Positions 1 through 13,159 of a stretch of DNA of 64,000 nucleotides are shown here, one piece after another. Position numbers and translations under genes: made by a program. Positions within the stretch are counted from its first letter, which is position 1. Every line of letters begins with the position of its first letter. This stretch comes from Monarcha castaneiventris obscurior (taxonomy: Eukaryota; Chordata; Aves; Passeriformes; Monarchidae), in the NCBI GenBank assembly GCA_026261815.1, contig JAMPIT010000435.1, positions 372,001-436,000 on the forward strand. The letters are read 5' to 3'. Below the pieces are notes generated by a model that saw only the letters and a list, made by a program, of their open reading frames with translations, did not search any database and was not told the origin of the DNA.

Positions 1-3000
1 CAGTTAATGGGGTGAACTTGTTTTGCTTCTAGACCGGTTTGAACAATGTGAATAAGCAGCACCATTCATGCTATTAGTGACTTACACATGAGAGGTCTCT
101 CTAAATAAACTGCGAAACTTATATACACTTACTAAGCTTTGCATAATCTCCTTTTTCCTGTCTCACCTGTTAGTGGAACAGGTATCTCCTCCTTTCCAGC
201 AATGATTAGGGTTTTTGAGTCTGCAAGTCATTTGTTCTGGTTTTACTCCATGTTTGGGTTAAGCATCTGCAAAACAATTTGTAGTTCATTCATTAGTTTG
301 TTAATTATAAATAGTTACTGATTATTAGTAAAAGTCTATTAATTCATAAATTATAGACTACCTTAAATATAAATTAAATTTAATGAATTGAGCAATATGT
401 TTGCCCTTCTATGAACCTGAACTGTAATATTTGGGATTTGGGCTTTGTATTAGGAGTCCCTACCTGAAAGCTCAGGACCTAATCCTGTTCCTGAATGTTT
501 TTGTGGAAATTCACAGGGATCAATAATGGAATTTAAACCAGCCACAGGCTTGTAGACAGGGTCAGTGTTCAACCCTTTGGTTAGAGACATCAGGTACTGA
601 TCAAGTACTGATTCAAGTCAGGCAGGAAGAGTGATTGGAAAGACTTTGGGGGATATAAACATGGGAAAAGCCCATATGGTCTGATGCCAGTGTTGTGATG
701 AAAAATGCATATCAAATTCATACTAAATGGAGAAATTTGGAGTTGTCATCATCCAGCTGTTTGGGTAGCATTTAAGTCAGATTTAGGACATACTCGTAGT
801 TGCAATAACTGGATGGTTTTGATCCCATTCAGCATATTTCAGAAACAGCACTGGGGAATTCTCTCCTGTGGGTTTTTAGCGACTGGCAAAGTTAGAGTTG
901 TTCTTTGATACTCAAAGCTCGTTAAGCCTCTTGATCTCATTTAACTGACTGTAATGACGAGACAGATAAAGCCTAGTGAAAATAGAGATTTAAAGGAAAG
1001 CATTAAGGATAACAGTGTTACTGCCACATCAATAAGAGAACACTTCCGCATGTCTAAGCCGATGTGGATAAGTGAAATAATTCCCTGAAGCTTTTTGCTT
1101 CTTAAAAGTTTCAAGCTCTTGGGTTGCTGGGCAAGTCCTCTGCCCAGGAGACACCTGGGCAGCTATTTCCACACCAACCTGTAATCCAAAGCACCAAGAG
1201 GAAGGCAGAAGCACCTGAGCTGCCAGAGTCAGGTCCCAAACTGCCCTCCTGCTTGTGGGGTTGGGATTATGGAGCTACAGGATCCTGAGCAGGTCAGGGT
1301 AGGCTTGCCTAGTCTTTTCTGTGTTGCTAGTGTACCTGCTGCTCCTTCTCTTCCTAATCCTTAAGTAAAGAATGCTTTTCCCTTGGCTATCTATTTTCAA
1401 ACTTGGAACATTCATATTCATACATTAAGGATTGAAATGAATATATATGAAGTGGTAGAGTTGTCAGACCATAAAAGTAAGCATGCTGTTGGCTGGCTGT
1501 ATCCATCAGTAAGTAGGGAGTGCAGACAGAAGTCAAGTGATTCAGACCACTGGATTTTGCTGATCCCTGGCATAACCCATTCCTGTTTCCTCGGTGTGCC
1601 TTTCAGGAAAGGGGAATAAATCACTTCAGCATCAGAAATACCCTAAAAATATTACACTTGGAAGGGCTTGTTACAGCACTCAGAATTTCAGAGGCACAGA
1701 AAGGGTGTTTTTGGCTAAAGAAAAGAGAAGCTTAAAGGTCCAGGTTGTCCAAAGCAAATTACTTTATGCTTGTAATGCAGGGCAGGGAGCCACTTTCTAA
1801 TGGGAAAAAAGTGTCACCTAGAAAGTGGGCTAGCAGTCCTAATTGTGTGTTAGAAATGCATAATACTGCTCTTGTTTAACCTGAGTCTTTTCATATTGCC
1901 AGAAGTTTATTAAGTTTTTTTCTCCTTGCTGATGAAGAGCGAAACTACAGCGATGAGTATTTGTACATTAATTCCTGGAAAGATTAGAAAATCCTTTTAA
2001 CCAACATCATCACTGCTTCACTGTCCATTCATTAAACATTATTATATTCAGCTTCGTTAAAGGCACTCATTCCCCTCTGGCTGTTGGTACTGTTCATAAA
2101 GCATCTATGAGATTAAATTTTTTGTACAATTTACCTATCTCTATAAGTCAGAGTCTGGATGCTATGCTTTTCCCCAGATCATATATTTAAACTTATTCTT
2201 CTTTTGGGGCAGGTAAAAAATACTTCTGAGTCCTGTTTGTTTTGCGCTGAAATGTGCTTGCAGAATTCTTAGCAGTCATGAAACTAGAAAGGCTTTTAGT
2301 GCAAATTTGTCATGGTTTTTAATATGCAAAGTCAGATAAATTACACTTATGCCTAGTACATTTGTTTGGACTGCAATGTGCCATTGTAGAGGAGAGGCCA
2401 ATATTTATTGGGTTCCACATCGTGTGGATGTGATAGGACCATAAATTCCAATAACTTTGAGTACTGTTACAGTTATATGCAGGACAATATTTCCTGGTCT
2501 TGTTTCCCCCAAGTAAAACACTGGAAGATTTTCCTTAGAAAAATGTGCCTTCATTTTATTCTCCTTTCTCATAAATCAAAAATCTGCAGCAGTAATAATG
2601 TATTCATAAGGGCAAGACAGGTTCTTAAAGCCAAGACAACTGAAGTTTGAAGGGATGGTGAGGAAGGAAAAGAAAACAATGGCTGGAAGTTTGTGGCACC
2701 AGTAACTTTTAATCTCCTCTGTTCTAACCAGTGGATAGTAAAGAGGGGTTTTTTCCCATGTATTTTAAAGTTAATTTATTTAAAAAGTGTTTTTCTCCAC
2801 GAGTTTAGAAGCTAGTACTTTTCCTTCTTCCTTCACTTCACTGTTGCATGCAGGACTTCAGGCATCATTGGTTTTGGCATCTTTTCTGAATTAAACATTC
2901 CTGGGTAGAGGATACTGCGTGAAATAAAAATAAGATATAAAGATTTCAAACTGTGATTTCACAAACCTGTTTCAAAATACACAAGTCTATCCTGTGTTGT

Positions 3001-5138
3001 TCTGGCATGTAAGAAACCTGTCCTGTTGGTATGGGGGATAAAAGTCATCGTTTATGGCTCTGCTTTTTCACGTGGGCTTGTTTAGAAAAGTGTCACGATC
3101 TAGTTGTTGACGGTGCCAAAGCCATCCAGCTTCCATTGGCTCATGTAAGATTTATCACTGCTTGAAATCAATGAAAATGTGACTTAGTTTTCAGTTTGAT
3201 GCTACTGCAGTGTTATTCTAATCTTTTAGCTTGCTGAACTTCTGTGTAGAAGATGAGATACGCCAATGCTGGTGAAAAGGAATTGTTTTCAGCATGGCTA
3301 ACTCTTAAGAATACTATATTTATTTCCACATATTCTGCGTGATAGGTATGAGAACCAATCTATTTCAACTGTAACAGATCTTTTTTATCAAAGGACCAAT
3401 ATGCCAGAAATCTGACAGCAAAGCCAAAAGCTGCCTTTTCCAGCACACGTGCAAAGAGTATTCATACAGAAACTTGTTTTGTGTGCAGACAAGTAGCTGC
3501 AGTAAACTAATTAGTGTGTGTGCATTAGATGTTTTTGTAAAATACTCTTTGCATATTTGTGTAACAATATGGTCTGAAGCTCCACTTCTCTCTTCTTCCC
3601 CTTTATTTTAGTAGCTTAAGGAAAAAACATATTCTTCCATGATAAAATATTTATAAACTGTCAAACACAAGGTAGAATGCCAGACATAAGGCAAATTCCA
3701 CATGTTACACTGCAACTGCTCCTCGTGCTTTTTACAGTCTTTGTTTATGAATTTGGAGAATCCCCACAGACTTGCTGAATGGGGAATACTCCTGTGTCTG
3801 ACTTGACAGTCTTGGCAACATCTTTGTCTCCACAGAGACTCCTGGGTTGCTGCAGGGATGGCCCTGTACAGATTTATACATTGAACTGCAATGCTAATCA
3901 GGAGATTGGGCAAGGCTTCCCACCCAAGGCTTCCCAACTGCTCACCATCCAATTTTTATAAATGCAGTAATCAAGTTGGAGCTGGGTAAAGCACATGTGT
4001 ACCGTGAGATCTCGCCAGCAGAGACACCGCTGCCTGCAGCTCAGAGCATTGGAGCATCTCTCCTTTCTTGCTGTCGATGAGGGTGTCTCAGGGAGAGAGA
4101 TCTGTGCTTTCTTAAGCCAGAGGAAGGTGTCCTGAGTGTCTGGATATTATTCTGGGCTCTGCTGTCGATTTGCTAAGAGTGGCTAAAGGATTGAGGAGAT
4201 ACAGTCCTGTCAGCTCCTATCTTGGCGGGGTATGTTGCATGTCCAGCACAGTGTGCTGGAAACAGTGACCGTAGTGCTGGAGTTGTTGGAGTTATTTCAG
4301 TCTCAGGTGTGGGAAAATCTTCGTGGTGTGTTTACTCAGCTGTCAGTGCTGCTCATGTAGACCTACATGAGCTGATGAACTGGTGGTGGTAACACAGGGC
4401 TTGCTCCGTGCCATTGCCCACCATGTGTCATCTCTGTTCAATTTAAGATTAATTTTTCATTTGTCTAAACCAGAAAGTAAGAAATGTGCTATTTTAGCAA
4501 TTTATGAAGTGTCATATGTACACCTGGCACTTCTTAATGCCTAAGAATAGTAGTAGGAAATAGTAATTCTTAAATGCAGGTCTCTCCAGGTCACAGTTGC
4601 AGCCAGAGTAGAATGTAGGAACCAAAACAAGGTTGCAAAAAACTTTTCATTCATAATGATTTCTATAAGTCATGGAATACTTAATGTTCATTTTTCATTG
4701 ACAAAATCTAGGGAATTAATTCAATGTGATTTTTGCAGTTAACTTGTAAAAGATTTTAAATTTTGATTGTGTTTGAGCCCATGCGGAAAAATTCAGGGTG
4801 GTATAAACCATGTATTTTTTGGGCAAGAAGGGATCACTAATGATAGCATTCACAAATATTAAATTACTTCCTTAATGAAAGTTAAGTTTTCTTTAAGAAT
4901 CCTTTATCACATTTATGTTGAAATTCAATTCTTGGTGATGAGAGCGTGTGAGGTGTAATGGAGACTGATGAGAGGCAGAAGATATGTCCGATCTACTCAA
5001 GAATGACGTTTTCCTTGCTTCTGATTGTGTGTAATAACTTAAAAATGGGCAGCCTGCAACACAGAGCACAGAAAACAGGTGCTGTGATAATAATGTGATG
5101 TTGTTGTTGTTTTACTAAGCACGGCATTCTGTTGTCAG
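1..5138 (+). other. NAV2: NAV2 intron (3' part), no gene seen
   Basis: This is the downstream portion of the intron before the first exon in the window. It is AT-rich, with only short chance open frames on both strands. I recognise no interspersed repeat, RNA gene or exon in it. The 3' end is a usable acceptor: a T-rich stretch ending in TTCTGTTGTCAG immediately before position 5139. A somewhat more GC-rich stretch around 3960-4440 has no recognisable content. Confidence 0.85.
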
Positions 5139-5261
5139 GTACCTGACGGACGGCGGGCTGGGGCTGTACACGCGGCGGCTGAACCGGCTGCCCGACGGCA
5201 TGGCCGCGGTGCGGGAGACGCTGCAGCGCAGCACGGCCCTGGGGCTCGGCGACGCCGACAG
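5139..5261 (+). CDS. NAV2: NAV2 exon, 123 nt, phase 2-2
   Basis: The acceptor ...TTGTCAG and donor ACAG|GTAGGG flank 123 nt. The first base completes a codon split with the upstream exon. The exon then reads YLTDGGLGLYTRRLNRLPDG and continues to GLGDAD, with a last split serine codon (AG|C) completed at 36183. This block just upstream of the SWDDSSS segment is highly conserved in NAV2. The peptide is basic and amphipathic in its first half; I assign no domain. The length is a multiple of three, so skipping the exon would keep the frame. It is strikingly GC-rich, with about 19 CpG by hand count in 123 nt, against AT-rich introns on both sides. A TGCATG motif lies 39 nt past the donor (5300-5305). 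The open frames on the opposite strand here are shadows. Confidence 0.95.
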
Positions 5262-8200
5262 GTAGGGCACCACCTTCCCTTGGCAGCCCGGGCACCGAAT
5301 GCATGGGTGGAAGTTTCTCCAGGGTACTTTAGGTTGTGTGTTCACAGAGGTGTCAGGGTAACCGCTGATTTTATGTCTCCTGATTGCTTTGCCGGAATCT
5401 CCCCTGTGTTTTTGTGGGTGGGAGGCAACACAAGAAAATGTTAAACTCCTGTTCTAGTAGCATTTGGAATAGAAAGGACCAGATTCTCTTCTCATGTCCA
5501 TTGATTCTCCCAAGTCCAGTGATTCAGTGTGAACAGTCAAGGCCAAATATCAAGAATTAGAGGACTGGAAATCCATAATTTATGGGAGTGCAATCACAAA
5601 GGAACACAGTGAAATATTCTGTTAAAGTTGAGATAAATGGGTTAAATACTGTTGCTTTTAATGAGGTCAGCATATAGCTGCTTCTTTCCCTTCTGAAGCC
5701 TGATCAGTGTTACTGTTGATGGAGTAAGTGACCCATGTCCCTTTTCTTCCATGAGGGGCCTGGCCTCTAAGTATAAAACTTGAATTTTGAGGTACACGTT
5801 CAAACCAATTTTTGAACACAACTTTTTTGTCTTTTTGTTATCTATAAGTCATCCCCAGGACATAATGCACTCGACTGAGCTTAATATTACTGATCCTTTC
5901 CTCATATTGATGCATATATTACTAAGGAAACGCAAGTGATGGAGAATCTCACTTTGTTTTCTAAGCAAACTAAATCTAAATCTGCCAAGATTTAGAACTG
6001 AATCTGCTTTGGCATCCTCGTGATACTAGTAAAGAGCAGGATGTCAAATCTAAAACCTCTCTGAGAATCCCAGCTCAGTTTAAATTACAGGTCAACATAT
6101 GCTTGCTAGCTGTAAAATATGCCTGGATTTTTCCAGGAGCTCGTATCTCTTTCTGAAATTTGCAGCTTGAAACCCAACCACAGCTCATTGCTGGTCCTGT
6201 GGGTGAGGGTGTTGCCACTTTGTGATGCAGCTGGAGATGAATCAAGTGTCATCCTCTTCTGCTGCTGTGGCTTCTGAACATTGCCACAGTAGCAGAAGCA
6301 TCTGTTAAAATTCAGCATTTGTCTAAGATTAAGTACATTGTTGTTTAAGTAAGGGCCTTCTGGAGAGCCAGTGATACATTCCTGTCATTGGTTCCTTCCC
6401 CCATCCAGTGTTTTCTGTGCTTGCAACACTTTTTGTTTGCTGAGCTCCTGTCCTGAGGATACCACACATCGGGCACCAGTTAGGAACATTTGACAAGAGG
6501 GATTATTGGTGTGTTTAAATTTATTCCACCTAGAATGGGGCTGTGACCCACTGAAATGCAATCCCTAGGTTGTCAGTTGTTTCAGCTTTGAAAATCATCC
6601 TTTCAGTTCACTTGGAGGAGACAGGCTTTACACACAATAAATACTCTGCATGGCAGAAAAATTACCCTTGGTCCCAGAGCTGGTGATACTATGATGTGTT
6701 GCTCTGATTTAGTCTTTTCTATTTAGAATATAATACCTTATGCAGGAGATGAGGGGTTTCTGACAATAGGGCAGTGATTTAAAAACAGCTCCTCTTTGCT
6801 TGCTGGGTGACCATGATGTGCAGTTTAAACAAAAAAATTAATCCTAGCTTGAGCAGCAGTTTTCCAGGGTGAAAAAGGGCATAAGGAAAAGGAGTTGAAT
6901 AAAACTGTGCAGTAATTAATTGTTTTCTTCATTCTGTGAATGGAGGCAGTGAGCAGGAGTGCTGAGTTGCTTTATTGGTACATGCAGAAAACATATTAAG
7001 ATTATATTTAACTTGTTCAAAGCAGATGTTAATTGAATGCATGGGAGAACAAGTGTAAAAGTCTGTGAACCTGTGAGCATGAGGTTAATCATTAAAAAGT
7101 TATCAGAGGAATTTTTGCAATATGCTGGCTTGTTTAGTTTCTTGTGCTGTTAGTTGTAGAAGCTTAGTTGTGAGGCTTTTCCTTATTGGCTGTGGTAAGG
7201 TAGAGCACAGACCTTACAAGGTACAATTTTTCCTGCAGCAGGGAAATCCAAACAAGAGAATTGAATTTAATGCTTGGTTGCAAGGTTAATGGAATCATTG
7301 CACAACACAGCTGAGCTTACTTTTTTGACTTCAAGATAATTTGTGTTTGCCTAGAACAAAGGCATTTTAAATTTAAAAAAAATCTATTTAGTTTGTGATT
7401 GTTTTTTTAATTTAGTTTGGGATTTTTTTTCAAGGTTGGAAATCAATCTGCTATTGTTTTGTCTGTTCTGTATATATACGGGCTTGCTGTGTGCCATCTG
7501 GTGATTTAAGTCGATTTCACATTGTCAGATGCAGCTGCTCAATCTGAGACTAAATTTTGGCCTTGCCTTAATATATATAACCTGGATTTGTATGCAATAT
7601 GTATAGATAAGTTAGATTTGAATAAATCTTTCTGTAGTTGCTTACCTGTAGAGGCTATTATTTAGAGGAGATAATTCAGACCTGTGCTGATTTATCACAT
7701 CCTTGTGACTGGGACAGGAGACTGTGAATGTGAGCTTGTCAAGAGTAACTTTAATGCTATTAGGGAAGTGTCTCTATGACCTTTTAAAAAATCATCAGTG
7801 ATGAAGTGCTTAAAAAAGTACTGCTGAGCATGATTGACTTGGATTGTTTCCCTTTTCCAGTTTTATTTGAGGTTTGCATAAAAGCATAGAAGGGTCTTCC
7901 CAGCTTCTGACTGTAAGGACTTGTCTTGTCAAAGAGTGGATTGTGTTGTCTTGGTGCTTCCAGCAGCTCCAGCACTGATGGACTGTAGGTAAAACAGTAA
8001 AAACAGTGCTGAGCTTGCTCCTCCAGAGTGTGTCTGCATCCTGGTCACATCTGGTGACTACAGTAAGTCTTGTCACACACTTGGTTAACAAGTCCACATT
8101 CAGATTAACTCGTAGGCAGATTTGTGACTGAAGCTTCTTCGTGGCAGTCAGTAGCATTTTAGAAGTATTTCCTGCTTTTGGGTAATCCCAGAGGAGACTG

Positions 8201-8784
8201 TGGAGCCTCGACAGGAGATGGGACAGGAAAGAAGAATTGGAAGTGAAGCAGAAACTGAGGAGAAAGCCAGAAGACATTCCAAGCAGAGCATACATACTTT
8301 GCTATTAATAAGAATATCATTGAGTGCAGTATAAATGGTAAGAATGATGGCTTTCAAAAATAGCTGAAGAGTAGTATTTTGCTGCTATTTTGCATTTTAT
8401 AAAAACAGATTAAGGTTATTTATATGTCTCTTGGCTCAGGTAGTAGACAGTATTTCACATATGCAAAGTAAACCCCTTTGTCTGGAGTGTGTTTAAATTC
8501 ACTAACTGCAATTTAATTTCTTGAATCCTGCTGCAGCGATGAGATTACTACAAAGATGGGCTAGTTCTTGGTTGTGGAGGGAGATTGTTGGATTGCCTTC
8601 ATGAACAGTGGAACTTGGATCACACTTCAGAAGGGCTGAAAAGCAAGCTGAAGCAAGTCATCAGGTTGGGGGAAATATTGGCCTGTTTTGAACTGTGGGG
8701 AGAGAAGATGTCACTGCTTTTGGGCAGAGGCAGATTCCACTGAAAGCAGAATTACAGTCGTGGTGCTGATGGGTATTTCTTAAC

Positions 8785-8827
8785 AAGCTGCATCAAATTT
8801 CCTTTAAGCTGCACCAAATTTCCTTTT
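8785..8827. repeat. Two-copy 21-bp tandem duplication
   Basis: The unit AAGCTGCATCAAATTTCCTTT is followed directly by a second copy with one C/T difference. The second copy runs into an oligo-T stretch. This is a recent slippage-type duplication with no sign of function. Confidence 0.8.
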
Positions 8828-10451
8828 TTTTTTTAGGTGCTGCTTTATTGTAGACAATGGAAAATTTTATCATATAAGGAAAAGAATAAGGAATTTTTTA
8901 TTAAGATATTCTTTATGTCGTTTTATGGCAGGATAAGACAGCTTTAAGTCCTGACTGTGTTTTCAGTTTTTCTTCTTAATTGAGACAGTGAAGCTAAGGT
9001 TAAATGAAGGTGTAGCAGAACTACCCCATCACTCCCCATCTCATCATTACTGGAGTTTTACTGCTCTAGCACTGGTAGCACAATACATAAGAAAAAGGGA
9101 AAAACAGAGAAAATTATTCTGGAATAGATACCTATAGACACACAGACTGGATAGTCTTCATCTTAAATTGTTAAAACATGACTGGGTTATATCTTAAACT
9201 TCAGGTGGACCCAACTGCTGTAAAAATATGCAGAAATAGATATTCCTGCCCTGTAATGGCAGTGGAATTCCCATCATCTCCTTCCCCCGCAGCATCTCCC
9301 TGCCCTGCAGTGCTCTCTCAGGAGTGTTGACATAAGTGTTTGTGGAGTTTCACTGTAAAGGAACTTGCAGGGAGATTCCTTTGGTGTTTTATGTGAATGA
9401 GTTTGCAGAGGGAGGATGTCTGTTCTGTCAGGAGGAGTAACTATATCCATTGAAGTCATCTACAGACCGCAGGAGGTCTCAGCTGAGGAAGTTGCTGCCA
9501 CACTATTTCTGCTCTACCTGGAAGATTTCATGCCATCAGGTTGCAGTTCCTTCACTTCCAGAAAGTCCTGGAAGTTGCAATAAGTTGCTACGTTGAAGAT
9601 AATTAAAGATAATTTTCTTTTCCTTGCTGGGACAGTGGAACACCCCTGTATAAGGACCCTGTATACTATATAAGCATAATGTTCTAGAAAATAACTTAAA
9701 CTCTCTAAATTGTTTTAGGATAGTATAGATAAAAAGTGGTTTTGAGCATTCATTGCTCGCTGTGTCTGTGCTGTGAGTCACTGCAATTTGTGTATATATG
9801 CCCATGTAGAGTTGCTTAACAGCAAAGTCACAGGACTGGTGAAATGATTCATGCTCTGTTTGACCATCTGTTTGGATTTTATCACTAAATTAGAAAAAAG
9901 TGCTACTGCTTCTAAATATGCAGGTTGTACCTTGGTACCTGTAGATACCTATCTCTGTCTTTGAAAGATCCCACATTTATCTTGAAAACTGACTCTCAGA
10001 AGCAGGGGAAATTCACATTGCAAAGATTCTTTGAAGTTTATGGCCCTGGGATCTGCTGATTAGAATCACAATACCATATACTTTTATTTTCCAAGGAATC
10101 TTTTCACAAGCTGCAATCCAAAGTGGTTTCAGATTACATAAAGTAATTGCAAAGTTAAGCAACAAACAGTAGTTGAAAACAAAGGTATAGTAGCTATACC
10201 AGGGGCTGAAATGCGCATTACCAAAAGGAAGAAAAGGACACTCTACATTCCAACATGGCAAGGTTTGTCAAGGGTAGCAGTGTCTTTTGACAGCTCTGTT
10301 TCAGTGGTCTAAAAGATGACAAACTTCTTGTAAACTTCAGATCTAAAACAGAAGCAAAAGTTTTCATTACTTAACACAAGTTGAAGAGCAGTTGCTTTAA
10401 ATCTTAACTCCTAAACAAATGCCTACAAAGCAAAGGAAGATGTAGCAGGGA

Positions 10452-10493
10452 AAGACATGATCTGTAAGACATGATCTGAAAGACATGTGCTGC
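10452..10493. repeat. Three-copy 14-bp tandem repeat
   Basis: The unit AAGACATGATCTGT occurs at 10452-10465, nearly identical at 10466-10479, and more degenerate at 10480-10493. It is a minor minisatellite in the large intron. Confidence 0.75.
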
Positions 10494-10656
10494 AGAAAAG
10501 AGGGAGATAGAGGATGTGTCACCTGTGTAACATGGAGGGGTGAACTGGGGAGAGGGAGCAGCCTTACAGGCTGTAAGGGCTGTCTTGTCATTGAAGCTTT
10601 GGTTTTTAATATTCACCACAGTTTTTATTTTCATGCTCTAATTTGTTCTGTGATGT

Positions 10657-10705
10657 TTTATAGAGCTTTATAGAGCTTTATAGAGCTCTATATGCTTTAT
10701 AGAGC
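10657..10705. repeat. 10-bp tandem repeat TTTATAGAGC
   Basis: There are three perfect head-to-tail copies (10657-10686), a degenerate 9-bp unit (10687-10695) and one further perfect copy (10696-10705). The repeat contains AGAGCTCT-type self-complementary segments. It lies about 165 bp after another small tandem repeat. Confidence 0.85.
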
Positions 10706-11153
10706 TCCTTTGAAGATGAGAAGGAAGAGGTCAGAGATGACCCCCAGGAGTCCCCAGGTTCTTGTTCAGTAGACACAGTAATATTGTTTTTCCTTTTTAT
10801 TTTCTTCTTTACACACATGTTTTTTGGGTGTACATACAGTGCATTGGATGAAGTATTCTGGGAAGTACTTCTGTAGGATTTGGTAGTGTTCAATGGAATG
10901 GAGATAGGTTTGAAAGTTTAGTTTGTTTCTCAGGCTTGACCTAATTTTACTCATTGCACAATGGCAGCTAAGAGTGTGATTCCAACAACCAACTTGGTGA
11001 GGTTGGGAGCTGTTGGAAGGCTAGAGAGAGTTTTGAGCAGTGAGTGACTTTAAGAAGTACATAATTTTTCAGCAGAGATTGTGTTTGTGTAAAAATTTCT
11101 ATCCAGGCTCCAAAATACCACGTTGTGTAGCAAAGCAGATGTATGATTGACCT

Positions 11154-11179
11154 GGGGGGTGGGGGGTGGGGGGAGGGGG
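11154..11179 (+). promoter_or_regulatory. Strong intronic G-quadruplex motif
   Basis: Four G-runs of 6, 6, 6 and 5 are separated by single-base loops (T, T, A). This fits the canonical quadruplex pattern with very short loops, the most stable class. It lies on the sense strand, so both DNA and pre-mRNA could fold. No function is demonstrated. Confidence 0.8.
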
Positions 11180-12932
11180 CAGCTGAAGCAGTTTTGTGCC
11201 TTTTAGTTAAATGACCCTTTGAAAAAGTAAAATTGGTTTTCCTGTGGGACAATTCCTTTTCCATGTATTCACAGCCACAAAAAAAAAGCAGATTTTACTG
11301 CAGTTAGGACCTGTGTGCATTCAAGAAGGCTAGAATTATCTTATTCTTCTCTTACCCAGGTATTCAAGTGTTCTCTAATACTTGGTTTAGTATCTCCACA
11401 AGCTGACGAGGCAGCTGAGAGCAGTTCTTTGCCTTTTTCAAGAGCTTCTTCATATGAGAAGGTGCAATTCCACCACTCAGCACTAAAAACAAACCAACCA
11501 AACAAAACACCCTGCAATTGTAAGCTCTTCCCTCCAAAGTCAGTAGATTGGGCAATCTTTATGTGCTTGGTTATCGCTCTGGTTCTAATCCTCTTCAGAA
11601 CTGCCTGTTTTGATTAGATGTAAACATATGTAGGAGATAGTCTGGACCTAGGCTTTAGGAGCTGCATTACTGGTTGAAACCTTTCCCCTGGTGTTGTGCC
11701 CTTTGTTTTTGTAGCTGTGATTCTCATTCTGCATTCCTTTATATTTTAGGGGGTATTTACATCTCTCCTGTAGCATCTAATTAAAATGTTTAAGCTAGGA
11801 GCTGCTGTTCACTAGAGAGCTGAAGGAAGGTGGGAGGTGCCCTCAAGGGAGCAACTCATCGTGACTAAGCCAGGACTTTCTTTGTGCCCACGTGAACAGT
11901 TTGTTGCGTCCCTGGAAGGCTGCACTGTGGCGAGTGGACAGGTGAAGGGACCTTGCCTTTTCCAGAATTGTGGGTACTGATTCTGTGAAAACAGGGAAAA
12001 CAGCCTGATTTAAGCAGCTAAATGATTTGCATCTAGGGATGGCAAAATCATGATCCTACACCACTGGAACTAGATTTTCCTGAAGAGATGCTTCCTTTCA
12101 TACACCCCCACTCGAAGTGTAAAAGTATAAAGTTGATCTGTGCTGATTTGGAGGCGCTTCTGAAACCCTCTATTTCTAGTTCCACTGCCAGAGATTAGCA
12201 CTGTCTTTTCTGTTGTATGAAGTGGCTTTCAGAACACTTTAGGCATGTGGGAAATTAAGCTTGTATTCCAAGGGTAAACAAGATTGTAGATACAAAGACC
12301 ATTTTGAACTGTATCAGGGTCTTTGTGCTTTGCATGACAAACCGAAGAATGTGAAATGCTTGCTGACATAGAGCAGACTTTGTTGTTTGGTTTTCCATGT
12401 CGAATGGCAAGAGAGTCAACACAGTCTCACAACTGACCTGCACCAGTAACCTCTGAGTTTGGGATTTGGAGATTGAATAGATAAAACTAATAGCAGACAG
12501 CTGTCAGACTCCCGAAGCAGAATCCTGGTTGGGGGCTGTTTGAAGAGCGTGGAAGCTCATTGTGGCTGTAAAGCAAATTTCTAGACTGGTGATTTTTTCA
12601 AATATTATATTATTTATAAATATTTCCTACTAAATATCTCATTACTGGAAAACCTGAACGTTCTCCCTTTGATCTTTATTTGCCTATCTTTGTTGTCCAT
12701 AATTGTACATTTCAATATTTATTTGTTTTTCCTCCTGCTATACAGCTGTGTATTCTCTTGTGATTCTAACAGTATTCTACTAATATTTGCTTCCATGGTA
12801 ATAGAAATATTAATGTTAATAGCCAGGACCTAAGCTTTCTATTTAGCAGATGAACGTTTCCTGTAATAGTATTGTATTAGAATCCTGAGTCCAAATGTAA
12901 GATGTGTTTTCCTGCATGTGTACTCTTCCGAG

Positions 12933-13159
12933 CTTCCCTTCCCTTCCCTTCCCTTCCCTTCCCTTCCCTTCCCTTCCCTTCCCTTCCCTTCCCTTCCCTT
13001 CCCTTCCCTTCCCTTCCCTTCCCTTCCATTCCCTTCCCTTCCCTTCCCTTCCCTTCCCTTCCCTTCCCTTCCCTTCCCTTCCCTTCCCTTCCCTTCCCTT
13101 CCCTTCCCTTCCCTTCCCTTCCCTTCCCTTCCCTTCCCTTCCCTTCCCTTCCCTTCCCT
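12933..13159. repeat. (TTCCC)n / (AAGGG)n pentanucleotide microsatellite
   Basis: About 45 head-to-tail CCCTT units span 227 bp, with one visible interruption (C to A at 13028). One strand is pure pyrimidine, so the tract can form triplex (H-DNA); the purine strand carries GGG every five bases. The long proline/serine/leucine/phenylalanine open frames on the plus strand and the glycine/arginine/glutamate/lysine frame on the minus strand are products of the repeat, not genes. The exact length in the assembly may be unreliable. Confidence 0.97.

Noticed and set aside
7810..8295. 161-codon minus-strand open frame in the large intron
   Set aside because: No recognisable motif, no splice context, no homology I can recall, and two other minus-strand frames overlap it. 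Long chance frames are expected in 64 kb.
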